Source: Bacilli bacterium
Lineage (GTDB): Bacteria; Bacillota_I; Bacilli_A; RFN20; CAG-826
Length of the DNA stretch: 8,276 nt
Direction of reading: 5' to 3'
NCBI GenBank assembly: GCA_017551465.1
Contig: JAFZLN010000092.1
Coordinates: 1-8,276, forward strand
The notes under the pieces are model-generated. The model ran no database searches, was not told the DNA's origin, and was given only the letters and a program-made list of their open reading frames with translations. This document shows, in pieces, positions 5,566 through 8,276 of this stretch. Made by a program: the position numbers and the translations under genes. Numbering within the stretch: position 1 is the first letter of the stretch; each line of letters starts with the position of its first letter.

Positions 5566-5719
5566 TATTAATATTGAATCAAAGTATATAAAATGCCGTG
5601 TTAGTCGCTATAATGGTTTAATGCTGTCTTGTTAAATGCTTTCTTTTTCTTATTTAATCGTTAATGGAAAATCATATTCAAGCCACTACTAGACGTATGT
5701 TTTGTTTCTTTATGGCAAA

Positions 5720-6820
5720 TTATCTTTCTGGAACCATCATTTCTTTAAGAGTGTTTAACTCTTCTTGTTTAACACCTTTATCCAATAGATAATTCTTAGC
5801 TTTTTCTTGTAAGTTATCACCTTTATAAGATTTGATAACCGCTGGATAGTTATTCTCAATAGAGGAGATACTACGTTTACCTCCGATATTAGCAAAGTTA
5901 GAGAATAGATAATCTCTATATAGGTGTTCTTCTGATACGCCTAAGAAGGCATTTATTAAATAAGCGACATATCCTGTTCTATCAGTGCCTATTGAGCAGT
6001 GGAAGAACAAAGGATAGTTATCTTTATTGCCTAAGATAGTAAATAGTTTTCTTAACGATGAATCATTTAATTCACCACCCATGAAATCATATGAGTAGTC
6101 CATAGGACATTGATAATAACTAACGGTATCCCCTAGTACACCGATACCTTCGGTTAATCCCCCTACTTCGTTATTATCAATACGTCTTAAGTCTATTTCA
6201 GTTTTAATCTTTAGATCATTAACCATAGTAGATATACCGTTATTGGTAATTTTATTAACCACTGTTTCTTCATCATTTTCATTTAATCTACCTGTACGAT
6301 AAATTAAACCTTGATTAAGTGTTCTATTACCACTTATTGGGTATCCCCCTAAGTCTCTAGCGTTAGTGACACCAGAGATATGCATATTTCTAATAATCTC
6401 ACTAGAAACAGTAAAGCTTTCTTCATAGATGATTTCATTTTCTGGTGTATCAACATAGAAATAGTATGTTGTACCTATTTTAAGATTATTAAAAGAGATT
6501 CTATTTCTATTACCCACTGGATAGGTCACACTATCAGAATAGTCTTTATTTTCTGATAGATATACAGTGCAGTCTTGATTAAATTCATTATGCCAGGAGA
6601 ATGATACTTCTTGTGGTCTAGATAACTCTTCAGAACCATTAACATAGAGATTAACATCCTCTAATGGACCATTAATGAATACTCTTTGTATCATCGAGTG
6701 GATTTGAACTTTACCTTCTTCCGTAGGAGGAATAACGAAAAGTTCTTTATTCTTATTGCATGATGTTAACTGTAATGAAAATAAAAGAGTAGGAATAATC
6801 AAATATTTATAGTTTTTCAT
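5720..6820 (-). CDS. Lipoprotein tyrosine/dual-specificity phosphatase (Y_phosphatase3 type)
   Basis: This 366-residue protein has a lipoprotein signal: MKNYKYLIIPTLLFSL, then lipobox LTSC with C21 as the lipidated residue, so it should sit on the outer face of the membrane. Residues about 45-140 look like a beta-rich domain of fibronectin-III or phosphatase-leader type (VSFSWHNEF...TYYFYVDTP). From 147 the phosphatase begins with GVTNARDLGGY (150-160) and IYRTG (173-177), and ends with the P-loop HCSIGTDRTG (C275 nucleophile, R281). The family includes secreted tyrosine and phosphoinositide phosphatases; an extracellular anchored form may act on host or cell-surface phosphates (inference). 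It starts 24 bases after a membrane-protein gene and probably shares its operon. No Shine-Dalgarno is visible; TATATC lies 6 bases before the ATG. Confidence 0.9.
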   Translation of the reverse strand: MKNYKYLIIPTLLFSLQLTSCNKNKELFVIPPTEEGKVQIHSMIQRVFINGPLEDVNLYVNGSEELSRPQEVSFSWHNEFNQDCTVYLSENKDYSDSVTYPVGNRNRISFNNLKIGTTYYFYVDTPENEIIYEESFTVSSEIIRNMHISGVTNARDLGGYPISGNRTLNQGLIYRTGRLNENDEETVVNKITNNGISTMVNDLKIKTEIDLRRIDNNEVGGLTEGIGVLGDTVSYYQCPMDYSYDFMGGELNDSSLRKLFTILGNKDNYPLFFHCSIGTDRTGYVAYLINAFLGVSEEHLYRDYLFSNFANIGGKRSISSIENNYPAVIKSYKGDNLQEKAKNYLLDKGVKQEELNTLKEMMVPER

Positions 6821-6844
6821 GTATCCGATATAAGGATATCACAA

Positions 6845-7534
6845 TTACTTATTTAAATAAGAATAGTAATTATAAAAAGGCATACCTTCTTCAAAGATTA
6901 CTGTTTGATAACCATTTAATTCACCACTACTATCTGCTTTATATTCTATCAATTGTCGAACATGGAAATTATTATCAATAAGTTCATATCCTGTTTTATG
7001 TTCAGTTGTACCTGAAATAGGAACGCTTGTGACATACATACCCGCTTGCGCTATATACTCATATCCTTTAATTTGTTCCCTATAGAGATTTGTTTCGCCT
7101 TCAATCTCATTGTTACAAAGTAGGTACGATACTAAAGTATCAGTACCTTCTTTGTACTGAACGCCTTTAATATTTAAATTATATAAATAACCCATACTAG
7201 TGGCGCTGATTCTAATATCAAACGATGTTGGAGCGTTATCCATATATGTTACTGCGACCACGCTATCAACTTCATCACTACCAAAACCATCATTTTCCAT
7301 TTGAGTTTTAACTATTTGCTTAAACCTATTATCTAACTCGTGATAATCAGTGGTATCCACTACTGAGGATGATGATATAGATGATGCCTTATTAAATGGA
7401 GTACATCCCTTTAAATAGCAGATCATAAATATTAGACCCACTATTACATCTATAAAAACAAAACCAAGGAATACTTTCTTCCATAATGGTTTCTTATCTT
7501 TTTCCTTGGTGTTATCAGTCTTATTTTTAGCCAT
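6845..7534 (-). CDS. Single-pass membrane protein of unknown function
   Basis: This 229-residue protein has a very basic N-terminus (1-20), one transmembrane helix at about 21-41 (VFLGFVFIDVIVGLIFMICY), a short serine-rich linker (SSISSSS), then an extracellular domain of about 165 residues rich in beta-type patterns. Cys44 in YLKGC is unlikely to be a lipobox because of the lysine before it and the long N-region. I do not recognise the family. It precedes the lipoprotein phosphatase by 24 bases, which suggests a shared envelope role. The ATG has no Shine-Dalgarno; TAAAAT lies exactly 6 bases upstream, matching the leaderless geometry of the 1396 promoter, but the -35 region is poor. Confidence 0.75.
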   Translation of the reverse strand: MAKNKTDNTKEKDKKPLWKKVFLGFVFIDVIVGLIFMICYLKGCTPFNKASSISSSSVVDTTDYHELDNRFKQIVKTQMENDGFGSDEVDSVVAVTYMDNAPTSFDIRISATSMGYLYNLNIKGVQYKEGTDTLVSYLLCNNEIEGETNLYREQIKGYEYIAQAGMYVTSVPISGTTEHKTGYELIDNNFHVRQLIEYKADSSGELNGYQTVIFEEGMPFYNYYSYLNK

Positions 7535-7582
7535 GCGTATATTTTAAGCAAAAATAATAAAAGATTAAATATGTAAGATTAT

Positions 7583-8276
7583 TTATTTTATTAGTTTGTC
7601 AAAGAAAGCATGATTAATATACTCTTTACTGAATTCCGTAATTGTTGTGGCTTTTTTACCCGCATCTTTGCTAGATGACCCACATAGATAGATTCTTTCA
7701 TTATCAGTGCCATAATCAATAAGAACGAAACGATCATGGCATCTACTATTAGATGGTTTCATTATAAGATTGATGCCTGTTTCTTCTTTAAATTCTTCTA
7801 TGTATTCTAGCTGAATAGGATTTCTAGAAACATTATCGGAAACAATAGTTATTTGTATATTCTTATCTACTGATAATAAAAGGTGTAATGTTTTAACACC
7901 AATATAATCATCAATAATATAGATAGAGGACTTTGCTAAAGAATAGATTGTTTGATAAGCGATATCAGCTTCTATTCTTTGTCCGTTTAATATTAAAAAG
8001 TTTTTATAAGTTGATGGACCAATAAAGTTATCCATTACTTTAGCTAGTTTCTTGTCTATAGTGGCATCCTTTCTTTTAAGAGATTCAATACTTCTAGTAT
8101 TCTTATTAATTTGATTAGATAGTTCCAAGATATCTCTAGTGGTTAATAGATTATTTGACTCTACAATATAATCCTTCATTCTTTTGAATAATCTAATTAA
8201 AGCTTTACTTTGTTTAACGGCTAATTCACCTTTTAATACAGTCATAAGCATATAGATGCCTTGCTCAGTAAAAGCA
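7583..8276 (-). CDS. ORF6N-domain protein with phospholipase-D-like C-terminus (5' end beyond window)
   Basis: The frame runs open through the right edge, so the N-terminus is missing and the internal ATG at 8251 is not the start. The first visible residues, AFTEQGIYMLMTVLKG, are the end of an ORF6N/KilA-N-type DNA-binding domain, followed by SKALIRLFKRMKDYI. A coiled coil follows (visible residues about 53-80: LSNQINKNTRSIESLKRKD). The C-terminus from about 115 has YIIDDYIGVKTL, VSDN and HDRFVLID (H180, R182, D187), an HxKx4D-like half-motif with Arg for Lys, then CGSSSKDAGKK. This architecture is common in bacterial and prophage ORF6N proteins. DNA binding, and possibly nuclease or ligand-sensing activity, is suggested; function is unproven. 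It ends 48 bases before the membrane-protein gene. Confidence 0.88.
   Translation of the reverse strand, partial: AFTEQGIYMLMTVLKGELAVKQSKALIRLFKRMKDYIVESNNLLTTRDILELSNQINKNTRSIESLKRKDATIDKKLAKVMDNFIGPSTYKNFLILNGQRIEADIAYQTIYSLAKSSIYIIDDYIGVKTLHLLLSVDKNIQITIVSDNVSRNPIQLEYIEEFKEETGINLIMKPSNSRCHDRFVLIDYGTDNERIYLCGSSSKDAGKKATTITEFSKEYINHAFFDKLIK

Larger units (their letters stand above)
5412..5719. other. AT-rich intergenic region with operators and an inverted repeat, no gene
   Basis: This gap holds the XRE promoter and operators (5451-5522) and the inverted repeat at 5524-5565. The remaining part, about 5566-5719, contains only very short start-to-stop runs on both strands, an AATATTAATATT palindrome, and no clear terminator for the phosphatase gene. 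No tRNA or riboswitch core is visible. Confidence 0.6.

Noticed and set aside
1..8276. Mycoplasma-type code, with TGA as Trp
   Set aside because: Trp codons are TGG and TGA ends the 953-1396 gene at the expected domain boundary.
1..8276. CRISPR arrays, tRNA or rRNA genes, insertion sequences
   Set aside because: No regularly spaced repeats, cloverleaf, rRNA-like sequence or transposase frame was found on either strand.

Overview
The window is AT-rich DNA from a low-GC Gram-positive (Bacillota) genome, most like an uncultured gut Bacilli or Erysipelotrichia-type lineage. This rests on protein resemblance and composition, not on a marker gene. Trp is TGG throughout and TGA serves as a stop (the 953-1396 gene), so the code is standard and not the Mycoplasma code. 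Every protein gene reads on the minus strand, so transcription runs from high to low coordinates.

Layout in transcription order: (1) 7583-8276, the 3' part of an ORF6N-type protein with a phospholipase-D-like C-terminus, running off the window. (2) 7534-6845 and 6820-5720, a single-pass membrane protein and a lipoprotein tyrosine phosphatase, apparently an envelope pair. (3) A gap of about 300 bases with repeated TTGTGT operator candidates and a perfect 13-bp inverted repeat. (4) 5411-4465, an XRE repressor and an ImmA/IrrE metallopeptidase, coupled by a 1-base overlap. (5) A leader (4326-4464) whose hairpins are best explained as a small RNA on the plus strand. (6) 4325-2865, a tight three-gene unit: DUF4417 protein, a free-standing polymorphic-toxin domain (type-28-like), and a CdiI_2-like immunity protein. 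(7) A gap with two hairpins, then guanine deaminase (2701-1454). (8) 1396 to the left edge, a second toxin-antitoxin-like operon: XRE-DUF3791, a DUF3990 ADP-ribosyltransferase-like protein, and a protein joining a small N-terminal accessory domain to a HAD phosphatase.

Two conflict modules therefore lie on either side of a housekeeping purine gene. The first (XRE, ImmA, DUF4417, toxin, immunity) looks like cargo or the control end of a mobile or defence island, but no integrase, transposase or att site is visible. The second looks like an autoregulated toxin-antitoxin locus with a perfect consensus promoter. Its spacing puts the transcription start on the A of the ATG, predicting a leaderless mRNA.

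Initiation signals differ by class. Genes in the accessory modules mostly have clear Shine-Dalgarno sequences. The XRE-DUF3791 gene, guanine deaminase, the membrane protein and the lipoprotein have none, and -10-like hexamers lie just upstream of their ATGs. This mixture of leaderless and SD-led genes, the toxin pair detached from any delivery protein, the antitoxin-like/HAD fusion and the plus-strand RNA candidate are the main points of interest.
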